DNA from: Desulfatibacillum sp.
GTDB lineage: Bacteria > Desulfobacterota > Desulfobacteria > Desulfobacterales > SpSt-501
NCBI GenBank assembly: GCA_020725555.1
Contig: DYEU01000018.1
Coordinates: 143,113-207,112 of the forward strand
Direction of reading: 5' to 3'
Length of the DNA stretch: 64,000 nt
Shown: in pieces, positions 27,515 to 35,778 of the stretch
How positions within the stretch are numbered: position 1 is the first letter of the stretch
Layout of the letters: the number at the start of each line of letters is the position of its first letter
Made by a program: the position numbers and the translations under genes
Notes under the pieces: model-generated
Told to the model about the DNA's origin: nothing
The model's input: the letters and a program-made list of their open reading frames with translations, nothing else
Databases searched by the model: none

Positions 27515-27576
27515 GACGGCCGCCGCGGCAAGCCTGCGTGCGGCCTTCCCGTATCCTCCGGATGAGACTGGGAGGG

Positions 27577-27606
27577 GAAGAGGGGGGGCAGCCGACCCCC
27601 CTCTTC
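27577..27606 (+). repeat. Perfect 11-bp stem-loop
   Basis: GAAGAGGGGGG-GCAGCCGA-CCCCCCTCTTC, no U-tract. Confidence 0.6.
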
Positions 27607-27633
27607 ATGGAGGAGAGAGGTTGGAGTAAGGAT

Positions 27634-27717
27634 CGGTTCAAAAGGACCGGGCCGGCCCAAAGGAGGTCGAAAAGACCGACCCTGCAGATCGCGCTGACCT
27701 GCATTCCTTTCGAACCG
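27634..27717 (+). ncRNA. Candidate structured RNA / multibranched element
   Basis: Closing stem CGGTTCAAAAGG (27634-27645) with CCTTTCGAACCG (27706-27717), 11 of 12 pairs, enclosing GGTC-GAAAA-GACC (27665-27677) and TGCAG/CTGCA (27683-27703) hairpins; no convincing ORF. Confidence 0.35.
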
Positions 27718-27756
27718 CCTGTATAGACCCCCGAGACGAAAAAAGGTTACACCCCG

Positions 27757-28731
27757 GTGCGCGAACCCCCCGCGGCAGACGATCGCCTGCGCTCGCTTTT
27801 GCCGAAGTCCGTGCGGCGCGGACACGGGGAGCTCGTGCTCACCGCCTGCGCGTTTCTCGAGCACCGCTTCCCCGCCTCTCTGGAGGCGCTGCCCGAGCAG
27901 GCCGCCCGGACCGCCTTCCACGAATGCTGGCCGCTCGCCGACCGCCTGCGGTTCGTGCAACGGCCGCTTCCCGCCGTCGCCTTCCTCACGCGCATCGCGG
28001 GCCTCCACAAAACCCGCGACGCCGCAGGCCTGGGCCTCCTCGCGCACGCCCTCGCCCGCGGCGAGGCCGTGACCGCGCCGGGCGGGGAGGAGGAGCGGGA
28101 TCTCCGCCGCGTGGCCGAGGCCCTGGACGCCCCGGAGGCCTTTGTCGCCTGGCTCGTCTCCCGCGGCCTGGACCCGCAGCCCGCCCTGCGGGCCGCCGGG
28201 GGCCGTCGCGGCCCGCTCCTCAGGCTGCGGCCCCACGACCGGGCGGTGGCCTTCGCCGGGCTCTACCTGCTCGCCCGGCGGCCGCAGACGCCCCCGCCCG
28301 AGCCCGCCCCGCCGCCGGAGGAGCCCTTCCCGTTCTGGACCGTGTTCGACCGGCACACGGCGGCCGGCCAGCAGGCCCTCCGGGACGTGGCCCGCGACCT
28401 GAAGATCCCCCCGGCGCAGCTCGAGTGGTGTTACGCCCTCTTCGAGGGGCTCCGGCTCCATGCCGAGACCCCCTCCCCGTGGTGGCGCCACTACTGCCGC
28501 GACCGCTTCGCGCGCATCGGCTTGCCCCTCGAGGAGGCTCCCCTGCTCTGGGAGCCGGCCAAGGCCCAGCTGCACGAGGCGCTCGCCGAGGAAGGAAGAA
28601 GGCTCCAGGCCGAGCTCTACCGCTGGAAGCTGGAGCACGGCGAACGGGTCGAGCGCCTGCGGCGCACGGTCGCGGAGTACTGGGCCCGGCTGGAGGAAAC
28701 CCCCAAGAAACAGCCCCCCCTCTTCGACTAG
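27757..28731 (+). CDS. Conserved-looking protein of unknown function
   Basis: 324-aa ORF (GTG start) (M)REPPAADDRLRSLLPKSVRRGHGELVLTACAFLEHRFP...FPFWTVFDRHTAAGQQALRDVARDLKIPPAQLEWCYALFEGLRLHAE...; non-random composition, co-directional. Confidence 0.6.
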   Translation: MREPPAADDRLRSLLPKSVRRGHGELVLTACAFLEHRFPASLEALPEQAARTAFHECWPLADRLRFVQRPLPAVAFLTRIAGLHKTRDAAGLGLLAHALARGEAVTAPGGEEERDLRRVAEALDAPEAFVAWLVSRGLDPQPALRAAGGRRGPLLRLRPHDRAVAFAGLYLLARRPQTPPPEPAPPPEEPFPFWTVFDRHTAAGQQALRDVARDLKIPPAQLEWCYALFEGLRLHAETPSPWWRHYCRDRFARIGLPLEEAPLLWEPAKAQLHEALAEEGRRLQAELYRWKLEHGERVERLRRTVAEYWARLEETPKKQPPLFD

Positions 28732-28772
28732 GGGGAAGGCCCGCAAAACCCCACACGACCCCGGGAGGCCCC

Positions 28773-29372
28773 ATGCCGCCGATCATCGCCGACGCCGAGG
28801 AGCATTTCCGGCAACTCACCCCGCCGGCCGACCCCCTGCTCAAGGAGCTCGAGGCCGAAGCCGCCCGCGAGGGCATCCCCATCGTGGGGCCGGTCGTGGG
28901 GCGGCTGCTCGAGATCCTCGCGGCCGGGGCGGAACGCCTTCTCGAGCTGGGGACGGCCACGGGCTACGCCACCCTGCATCTCGCCCGCGGCGGCCGCGGC
29001 CGGGTCACCACCGTCGAACGGGACGCCTCCCTGGCCGCCCGCGCCCGGGAAAACCTCGCACAGGCCGGGCTGGCGGAGCGCGTGGAGGTCGTCTGCGCCG
29101 AGGCCCTCGCCTGGCTGGCCGGCCAAGAGGGCCCTTTCGATTTTGTCTTTTTCGACATCGAGAAGGACGACTACGCCGCCGCCCTGGCGGCGTGCCGCCG
29201 CCTGGTGCCGCCCGGGGGGCTGCTCGTCGCCGACAACACCGCCTTTCCCGATGCCATGCCCTTCCAGCGCGCCCTGCACGGGGACCCGGGCTGGAGGGCG
29301 GTCTCGCTGCTGGCCTTCCTTCCCGGCCATCGGCCGGAAAAAGACGGCCTGACCCTCGCGCGGCGGCGATAG
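28773..29372 (+). CDS. O-methyltransferase (SAM-dependent, family 3-like)
   Basis: MPPIIADAEEHFRQL..., LLELGTATGYATLHLA, RVTTVERD, FDFVFFDIEKDDYAAAL, GGLLVADN. Confidence 0.9.
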   Translation: MPPIIADAEEHFRQLTPPADPLLKELEAEAAREGIPIVGPVVGRLLEILAAGAERLLELGTATGYATLHLARGGRGRVTTVERDASLAARARENLAQAGLAERVEVVCAEALAWLAGQEGPFDFVFFDIEKDDYAAALAACRRLVPPGGLLVADNTAFPDAMPFQRALHGDPGWRAVSLLAFLPGHRPEKDGLTLARRR

Positions 29373-29388
29373 CGTCCGGGGGGCCGGC

Positions 29389-30059
29389 TCAACGCCCGGG
29401 GGCGGCGGGGTCTTCCGCGGCGGGCGGCCGCGTGGCACGCGGAGCCTTGGGCGGCGGCTTGAGCACCTCGTCGGCCGCACCCTTGCGGGGGGCTTTTCCG
29501 GTGGGCGTGGCGGCGGTTTCTGGGGGTCGCGGCAGTAGATGCTGTTGTTTTCGCGGTACCAGTCGCGGCACTCGTCGGGACGGGGTGTCCGGCCGTGGAT
29601 GACGATCCGCCGGGCGGGGACGGAGTAATAGACGAACCCCTCGCAGGTCCCGTGGCGCAGGAACCATTCCCGGTCGCAGTCCTCCGGCGGGCGGCGGGCC
29701 TGTTCCTCGAGCCGCCGCGCCTCCTCGAGACGGCGCTCGGCCTCCTCGAGACGGCGGCGCGCCTGCCGTTCCCGCTCCTCGGCCCGCGCCTTCTGCTCTT
29801 CGAGCTCCCGGCGCTCGAACTCGCGCAGCGCCTCGCGTTCCGCCTCCCGCCGTTCGCGGTCCGCGGCCGGGTCGTGGGGGGTCTCCGCGACCCGCTCGAG
29901 GATCCGCACCCCCGGGGGCGGGGGCTGGTTGCTGAAGTGCATCACCCCCTGGGCGTCGATCCAGCGGTAGATCTCGCCACCCGCCCAGACGCCATGCGGG
30001 AAGCCGAAGAACAGGAAAACCAGGACGAAAGGCGCGGCACGCGGGATGCGGCGTTTCAT
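29389..30059 (-). CDS. DUF4124-type secreted protein, probably frameshifted near its C-terminus
   Basis: MKRRIPRAAPFVLVFLFFGFPHGVWAGGEIYRWIDAQGVMHFSNQPPPPGVR...; the literal ORF runs to 28728 antisense to the methyltransferase, whereas a neighbouring frame terminates at 29389 as ...DEVLKPPPKAPRATRPPAAEDPAAPGR. Confidence 0.6.
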
Positions 30060-30175
30060 GGGGTCGAAGAGCCCTCCTTCCGGATCGGCCGGTTCCGCCG
30101 CGGCGGGCCCGAAGCGGGCCGGGTTGCACCGCGGCGTCGTTCTCTTTTCTTGGACGTCCGCGGGGCCGGCCGGGG

Positions 30176-31078
30176 TTACCGGCCGGGGCCGTTTCCCCGG
30201 CGTTCGTCGTTTGCCCGGCGGATGATCTCCCAGGCTTCCTCCGCCGTTTCGACGAAGGTCATCAGGTCGAGGTCGGCGGGGGCGATCATGCCCTCGGCGA
30301 CCAGCAGATCGAAATCGACAAGCCGTCGCCAGAATTCGCGCCCGAAGAGCAGGACCGGGATGCGGCGCACCTTGCCCGTCTGGATGAGGGTGAGGGTCTC
30401 GAAGAGCTCGTCGAGCGTGCCGAACCCGCCGGGAAAGACGGCCAGGGCGCGGGCGCGCATGAGGAGATGCATCTTGCGGATCGCGAAATAATGGAACTGG
30501 AAATTGAGCTCGGGCTGGATGTAGGGGTTGGGCAGCTGCTCGTGGGGCAGGACGATGTTCATGCCGACGCTTCCCCCGCCCGCCTCCCGCGCCCCGCGGT
30601 TCGCCGCCTCCATGATCCCGGGGCCGCCGCCGGTCATGACCACCAGGTGGGGGGGTCCCGCGCCGTCCGCCACCAGCCGCCCCAGGCGCCGGGCCTCCTC
30701 GTAGTAGCGACTGAGCGCGACCCGGCGCCGGCAGACCTGCAGGGCCTGCTCCCGGGCGCGGTCACCGGGCGCTCGCCGCGCTTCTTCCTCCGCCCGCTTC
30801 AAGGCCTCCTCGGCCTCGGCCGGCTCGGGGATGCGCGCGCTGCCGAAAACGACGACCGCGGCGTCGATGCCGTGCTCCTGGAGGGTGAGCTCGGGTTTCA
30901 GCAGCTCGAGCTGCAACCGGACCGGCCGCAGCTCGTCGCGCAGGAGAAAATCGGGATCCTGGAAGGCCAGCCGATAGGAGGGCGACTGGCAGTGGGGGGC
31001 CCGGGGCGGGCGGGAGGCCACCTCGGCCGAGACGTGGGCCGAGGGGAAAATCCTCTTGCGGGGATGGTTCGGATTCAC
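30176..31078 (-). CDS. LOG family (TIGR00730-type) protein (GTG start)
   Basis: ...VVVFGSARIPEP, VMTGGGPGIMEAANRGAREAGG, FPGGFGTLDELFE; GGAGG upstream of GTG at 31078. Confidence 0.9.
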   Translation of the reverse strand: MNPNHPRKRIFPSAHVSAEVASRPPRAPHCQSPSYRLAFQDPDFLLRDELRPVRLQLELLKPELTLQEHGIDAAVVVFGSARIPEPAEAEEALKRAEEEARRAPGDRAREQALQVCRRRVALSRYYEEARRLGRLVADGAGPPHLVVMTGGGPGIMEAANRGAREAGGGSVGMNIVLPHEQLPNPYIQPELNFQFHYFAIRKMHLLMRARALAVFPGGFGTLDELFETLTLIQTGKVRRIPVLLFGREFWRRLVDFDLLVAEGMIAPADLDLMTFVETAEEAWEIIRRANDERRGNGPGR

Positions 31079-31372
31079 GGGACACCTCCGGCGGCGGGAA
31101 TCTCCGCTCCAGTGTAGCAGAATCCCTGCCCTTGCGCCAAAGGCCGCCGCATCGCCCGCAAGGGAAGCTTCCGGCGATGCCGTCGTTCCCGGACGGCGCC
31201 GTCCTTCCGGTGGTGTCGCGGCGAGGGCCCGTCGCAGAGGATGCACGCGCATCGGAGAAGCCGCAAGCGAAGAGAAGCAAAAGAGATGCCGTTTCCGCCG
31301 ACGCCGGGGCTTGGGGTGCGTCAATTCCGGCGACGGTTGCATGCCCAGGGCAGCGATGGTAGAGGGCGCCCC

Positions 31373-32527
31373 GTGGACTTCGAATTCGCAACCGCCGGCC
31401 GCATCCTCTTCGGGTTCGGGACGGCCGCGCGCATCGCGCCGGAGGCCGCCGCCCTCGGAGACCGGCTCTTCGTCGTGACCGGCACGACCCCCGGCCGGGC
31501 GGCCTTCCTGGTGGAAGCGCTCGCGTTGCAAGGGTGCGCCGTGAACGCCTTCGCGGTCCGCGGCGAGCCCACCCTCGAAACGGTCGGGAGCGCCCTGGAA
31601 GAAGCCCGGGCGTGGGGGGCCGAGGCGCTGGTCGCGATCGGCGGCGGGGCGGTGATCGACACCGCCAAGGCCGTTTCCGGATGGTTCACGAACCCCGGCG
31701 ACCCGCTCGATTTCCTGGAGGGGATCGGCAAGGGGAAGCCGCTCGAGCGCCCCGGCCTGCCCTGGGTCGCCGTGCCCACGACCGCCGGCAGCGGGGCCGA
31801 GGCGACGCGCAACGCCGTGATCCGCGTCCCTGCCCGGCGCGCGAAGGTGAGCCTGCGCAGCCCGCACCTCCTGCCGCGGCTTGCCGTGGTCGATCCGGGG
31901 CTGACCCTCGAGCTTCCGCCCGCCGTCACGGCCGCAACCGGCATGGACGCCCTCGCGCAGCTGCTCGAGGCCTTCGTCAGCCGCAGGGCGAACCCCCTGA
32001 CCGACGCCCTCTGCCGCGAGGGGATCCCCCGTGCCGCCCGGGCGCTGCCGGTTGCGGTGGCCGACGGAGCCGACCGCCGCGCCCGCGAGGCCATGGCCCT
32101 CGCGAGCCTCTTCGGGGGGATCGCGCTCGCCAACGCGGGGCTGGGCGCCGTCCACGGGCTGGCCGGCCCTTTCGGCGGCATGGCCGCCGCGCCCCACGGC
32201 GCGGTCTGCGGGAGGCTGCTGCCCGCGGTGACGGCGGCCAACGTGGCCGCGCTGCGCGCCCGGGATCCCAAGAGCCGCGCGCTCGAGCGCTATGGGGAGC
32301 TCGCGCGGATGCTCACGGGCAGGCCGGAGGCCGCCCCGGAGGACGCCGCTTGCTGGCTCGCGGAGCGCGTGCGGGAGTTCGGCCTGCCTCGACTTTCGGC
32401 CTACGGCGCCTCCCCGGACCAGGTGCCGGAGCTCATCACCGCGGCGCGCCGAGCCAGCAGCATGCGCGGCAACCCGGTCGAGCTCACCCCGGAGGAGTTG
32501 TCGGCGATCGTGCACCAAAGCCTCTGA
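31373..32527 (+). CDS. Iron-containing alcohol dehydrogenase (GTG start)
   Basis: VDFEFATAGRILFGFGTAARIAPEA..., IGGGAVIDTAKAV, VPTTAGSGAEATRNAVI, MDALAQLLEAFVS, HGLAGPFGG. Confidence 0.92.
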   Translation: MDFEFATAGRILFGFGTAARIAPEAAALGDRLFVVTGTTPGRAAFLVEALALQGCAVNAFAVRGEPTLETVGSALEEARAWGAEALVAIGGGAVIDTAKAVSGWFTNPGDPLDFLEGIGKGKPLERPGLPWVAVPTTAGSGAEATRNAVIRVPARRAKVSLRSPHLLPRLAVVDPGLTLELPPAVTAATGMDALAQLLEAFVSRRANPLTDALCREGIPRAARALPVAVADGADRRAREAMALASLFGGIALANAGLGAVHGLAGPFGGMAAAPHGAVCGRLLPAVTAANVAALRARDPKSRALERYGELARMLTGRPEAAPEDAACWLAERVREFGLPRLSAYGASPDQVPELITAARRASSMRGNPVELTPEELSAIVHQSL

Positions 32528-32549
32528 CCGATCCGGCAGGAGGGGCGCC

Positions 32550-33056
32550 ATGAAGCCGCCTGAAGAATGGCGCGAGCTTCCCCGCAGCGGGAACCACAAC
32601 TGTTTCGGCTGCAGCCCGGTCAACCCGGCGGGGCTGCGCATGCGCTTTTTCAGCGACGGGCAGAGCGTTCTCTCCCGGCTGGTCGTCCCCGACCACCTCT
32701 GCGGCTGGAGCCGCATCGTCCACGGCGGCGTGCTGGGCACGATCCTCGACGAGGTCATGAGCTGGGCGGCGATCCATCTGCTCCAGCGCATCGCGCTCAC
32801 CCGCGCCCTGACCGTCGAATACCTGAAACCGGCGGCGGTCGGGGCCGCGATCGAGGCCCGCGCCTGGGTGCGCGAGGCCGGCGGCAACGACGCCGCCACC
32901 GAGGGCGAAATCCGCGATGCGCAGGGCGATCTCTGCGCCCGCGCCAACGCCCGCTTCAAGGTCTTTTCCCCGGCCGTCGCCCGCCGCTTGCAGATCGCCG
33001 ACGAAGCCTCGATCGCCTGGTTCGAGCGGCTTTTCGCCGCGCCCCGGGAGCCGTAA
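32550..33056 (+). CDS. PaaI-type hotdog thioesterase
   Basis: NHNCFGCSPVNPAGLRMRFF...IVHGGVLGTILDEVMSWAA. Confidence 0.9.
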   Translation: MKPPEEWRELPRSGNHNCFGCSPVNPAGLRMRFFSDGQSVLSRLVVPDHLCGWSRIVHGGVLGTILDEVMSWAAIHLLQRIALTRALTVEYLKPAAVGAAIEARAWVREAGGNDAATEGEIRDAQGDLCARANARFKVFSPAVARRLQIADEASIAWFERLFAAPREP

Positions 33057-33156
33057 CCCTTGTGTCGGAAAATTGACATCCGGCCGCGCGGTTCCTCCCC
33101 GCGGTGCTCCCCCCGCCCCGTTTTCGCCGCGATTTCAAGCCGCGCCCCGTTTGTTT

Positions 33157-33200
33157 CCCGGCATGCGTTTTGCTTAATCCCGGCAAGCGATTTGTTTAGA
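33157..33200. repeat. Imperfect 22-bp tandem repeat upstream of Hint lipoprotein
   Basis: CCCGGCATGCGTTTTGCTTAAT followed directly by CCCGGCAAGCGATTTGTTTAGA, 17 of 22 positions identical. Confidence 0.5.
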
Positions 33201-33382
33201 CGGTGTGCCCGGGGCATCACCGCGGCGGCCCGCCGCCGCCCGGAACAGCCCACCATCAACCGCACCAGGACTTGTCGGCCGCCGACCCGGAAAGGAGGCG
33301 CAGAGGAACAGGGCCGCCGCGCCACCCAGTCCCGGGCAGTGAACAACCCAAAACACGGTAACGAACGAAACAGGAGGGTGGA

Positions 33383-34288
33383 ATGCGTCGTGTTCTTTTT
33401 TGGATGATGCTCTTGGGCTGCGCCTTCGGCGTCACGGCCTGCGAGACGATCCCGATCGGCAATCTTACCGGCGTGTTCAAGGCCGAGCAGGACCCGAACT
33501 CGGCACGCCTCTCGGAGATCAACGCCGAGCTGGCCGCCGCGGAAGCCAAGATGCAGCAGCTTCAAAGCGATCGGGCGGTTGCGGAAGCCCAGCGCAACGA
33601 ATCCTTCATCGAACTCGCCAAAGCGACGGGAACCGGACCCAAGCCGCCGGGCGGCATGGGGGACTTTATGTCCGAAACGCTGACCAGCGATCCCGGCATG
33701 ATGATCGTCATGCACAACAACAACGTGACGGCGGCACGCGAAAAGATGAAGGAGATCGACGCCGAAATGGCCGCGCTGAACGAAAAGGCATCGAAGCTCA
33801 AAGCCGAGCGCGCCCGGCTGGAGCAGGCGATCGCCCAGAGCGCGAAGTCCTCCTTCGACCCCGGGGGCGCCTGTTTCACCCCCGACACGCGGATCCTGCT
33901 GCCCGGCGGGACGAAGAGCATCGCCGCCGCGGCCGCCGGCGAGGAGCTCGTCGCCTACGACGAAACAAGCGGCGCCCTGACCCAACGGCCGATCCTGCAG
34001 ACCTTTCGCGGCCGCGAGGACCACTACTTCCTGCTCAACGGCGAGGTGCGGGCGACCGCCATGCACCGCTTCCTGACCGACCGCGGCTGGGTGCGGGTGA
34101 AGGACCTCGAGATCGGCATGCTGCTCCGCACCACCGAGGGCTGGACCCCGCTTGCGAGCAAGAAGCTGATCGAGGCCGAGGTCGAGGTCTTCAACATGGA
34201 GGTGGCCGCCGAGCAGGATTTCTTCGTCGTGGGCGAAAACCACGCCTACCTGGTCCACAACACCGGGGGCGGCGGCGGCGGGAAATGA
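33383..34288 (+). CDS. Lipoprotein with coiled-coil region and C-terminal Hint/intein-like domain
   Basis: MRRVLFWMMLLGCAFGVTACETIP (lipobox); coiled-coil; GACFTPDTRILLPGG (Cys1), RATAMHRFLTDRGW (TxxH), VFNMEVAAEQDFFVVGENHAYLVHN-T (C-terminal HN followed by Thr). Confidence 0.9.
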   Translation: MRRVLFWMMLLGCAFGVTACETIPIGNLTGVFKAEQDPNSARLSEINAELAAAEAKMQQLQSDRAVAEAQRNESFIELAKATGTGPKPPGGMGDFMSETLTSDPGMMIVMHNNNVTAAREKMKEIDAEMAALNEKASKLKAERARLEQAIAQSAKSSFDPGGACFTPDTRILLPGGTKSIAAAAAGEELVAYDETSGALTQRPILQTFRGREDHYFLLNGEVRATAMHRFLTDRGWVRVKDLEIGMLLRTTEGWTPLASKKLIEAEVEVFNMEVAAEQDFFVVGENHAYLVHNTGGGGGGK

Positions 34289-34348
34289 CCGCCGCCGGTC
34301 CACGTGGCCGTCACCCGCAACCCAACTCGACAGGAGAGGGAAACTCCC

Positions 34349-34894
34349 ATGAAACGATACGCCAAGCTGACCGTTGGGGTCCTTTTGCTGATCCTGATCA
34401 CCGCCGGCGGCGCCCCGGCCGCCTCCGACCCGGGCGGGGTCCAGGGCCTTGCCTGGGCCAAGCCCGCCGATGCCTGCATTCAGGCCGGGCTGTGCGCGAA
34501 CAAGACCCTGCCCCTGGAAAACGCGCTCGCCGGGAAGGAACAATTTTTGGCCGGCCGGATGAAAGAATTTCACGGCCTCCCCGTCCGGGATGCGTCCTTC
34601 GGCTTTCACGAAAACCGCTTCTACACGGCAAACGTCTTCTTTCAGCCCGCCCAGGCGCCCTTCGAGCGCATCCGCGAGGCGCTCACCCGAGAGCACGGCA
34701 CGCCCAAGTCCGCAGACGCCCGCGGCGCCTTCTGGCAACTGGGCAACACCAAGATCCTGCTCTACAAGGGCGAGCATTTCCATGGGCTGACCTACGCCCA
34801 CGCCCCCGAGATGGCCAAAGTCGCCAAGGCCAAGGGCTACCCCCAGCCCCCGGCCCCCGCACCGGCCGCCGCACCGGCGAAAAAGAAAAAGTAA
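34349..34894 (+). CDS. Secreted protein of unknown function
   Basis: MKRYAKLTVGVLLLILITAGGAPAASD signal peptide; KTLPLENALAGKEQFLAGRMKEFHGLPVRDASFGFHENRFYTANVFF; AP-rich/lysine tail; RBS AGGAGAGGG. Confidence 0.75.
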   Translation: MKRYAKLTVGVLLLILITAGGAPAASDPGGVQGLAWAKPADACIQAGLCANKTLPLENALAGKEQFLAGRMKEFHGLPVRDASFGFHENRFYTANVFFQPAQAPFERIREALTREHGTPKSADARGAFWQLGNTKILLYKGEHFHGLTYAHAPEMAKVAKAKGYPQPPAPAPAAAPAKKKK

Positions 34895-35107
34895 GCTCCC
34901 AAACCGCGCGGTGCGCCCGAGGAAACGGGCGCACCGCCCCCCACCCATCGGGCATCCTCCCCCCGCGGCCGCACGGCATCAGCCCGCCGTCTCTTTCCCC
35001 GCGTCCTTGCGCACCGGGGGCGTGGACGACCGGGCCCTCCATGCCTAATCTTCCACCCGAATCCTCCGCCTTCGTCCCGGCGATGGGCGGCGCACGGCGG
35101 GCCGGAC

Positions 35108-35746
35108 ATGGAATGGAGACTCGACCACGGTGCATGCCTCGCCCTCTGGGCCCTCTGGTGCGTGCTGCACAGCGCGTTCGCAGGGCCCGCGACGGCGGCC
35201 GGGCGGCCTCTCGGCGGCGGCCGCGGCGACGGCTACCGCCTGGCCTACAATCTCGTGTCGCTGCTGACGCTCCTGCCCCTCGCCGCCTGGACCCTCGCCA
35301 TCGACACGGAGCCGCTCTTCCGCTGGGCGGGGCCCCTGCGCGCCGCGCAGGCCGTCCTGGTCGCAACCGGGGGGGCCCTGTTCGCGGCCGGCGCCCGGCA
35401 ATACCCCCTCGGGGCCTTCCTGGGGATCGCCCGGGGAGACCGCAACGAGAAAAACGGGCGGCCGTTCGTCACCGGCGGGGTTCTGGGCGCGATCCGGCAT
35501 CCCTGGTACGCGGGGGGGATCCTTTTTCTCTGGGCGCGCGAGGCGAGCGCCTTCGGCCTGGCCCTCAACCTGCTCCTCAGCGCCTACTTCGTCGCCGGCG
35601 CCTTCCACGAGGAGCAAAGGCTCCTTCGCCGTTACGGGGAGGCCTACCGCCGCTACCGGGAGGAGGTCTCCATGTTTTTCCCCTGGAAATGGCTTAGGCG
35701 GCGCCTGCGCGGCCGGGGGAACCCCGGGGGGGCAAACGGCGCCTGA
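35108..35746 (+). CDS. Isoprenylcysteine carboxyl methyltransferase-like/NnrU-like membrane protein
   Basis: GGVLGAIRHPWYAGGILFLW...EEQRLLRRYGEAYRRYREEV; multiple TM. Confidence 0.8.
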   Translation: MEWRLDHGACLALWALWCVLHSAFAGPATAAGRPLGGGRGDGYRLAYNLVSLLTLLPLAAWTLAIDTEPLFRWAGPLRAAQAVLVATGGALFAAGARQYPLGAFLGIARGDRNEKNGRPFVTGGVLGAIRHPWYAGGILFLWAREASAFGLALNLLLSAYFVAGAFHEEQRLLRRYGEAYRRYREEVSMFFPWKWLRRRLRGRGNPGGANGA

Positions 35747-35778
35747 CCCTGCTCGGTCCGGTTCCGCTGCGGCGCCGC

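Noticed and set aside
27577-27606. Rho-independent terminator
   Set aside because: Strong stem-loop but no following T-run.
27634-27717. tRNA gene
   Set aside because: Multi-branch shape and length are tRNA-like, but the closing stem is 12 positions, there is no standard D-arm/anticodon arm arrangement and no canonical T-loop, so it was kept only as a candidate structured RNA.
33872-34288. Polymorphic-toxin PT-HINT with toxin domain
   Set aside because: Only about 8 residues follow the Hint HN motif, so no toxin domain is present.
30176-34948. 1590-aa minus-strand ORF
   Set aside because: Only 30176-31078 (LOG family) is supported; the remainder is antisense to the alcohol dehydrogenase, thioesterase and Hint lipoprotein genes.
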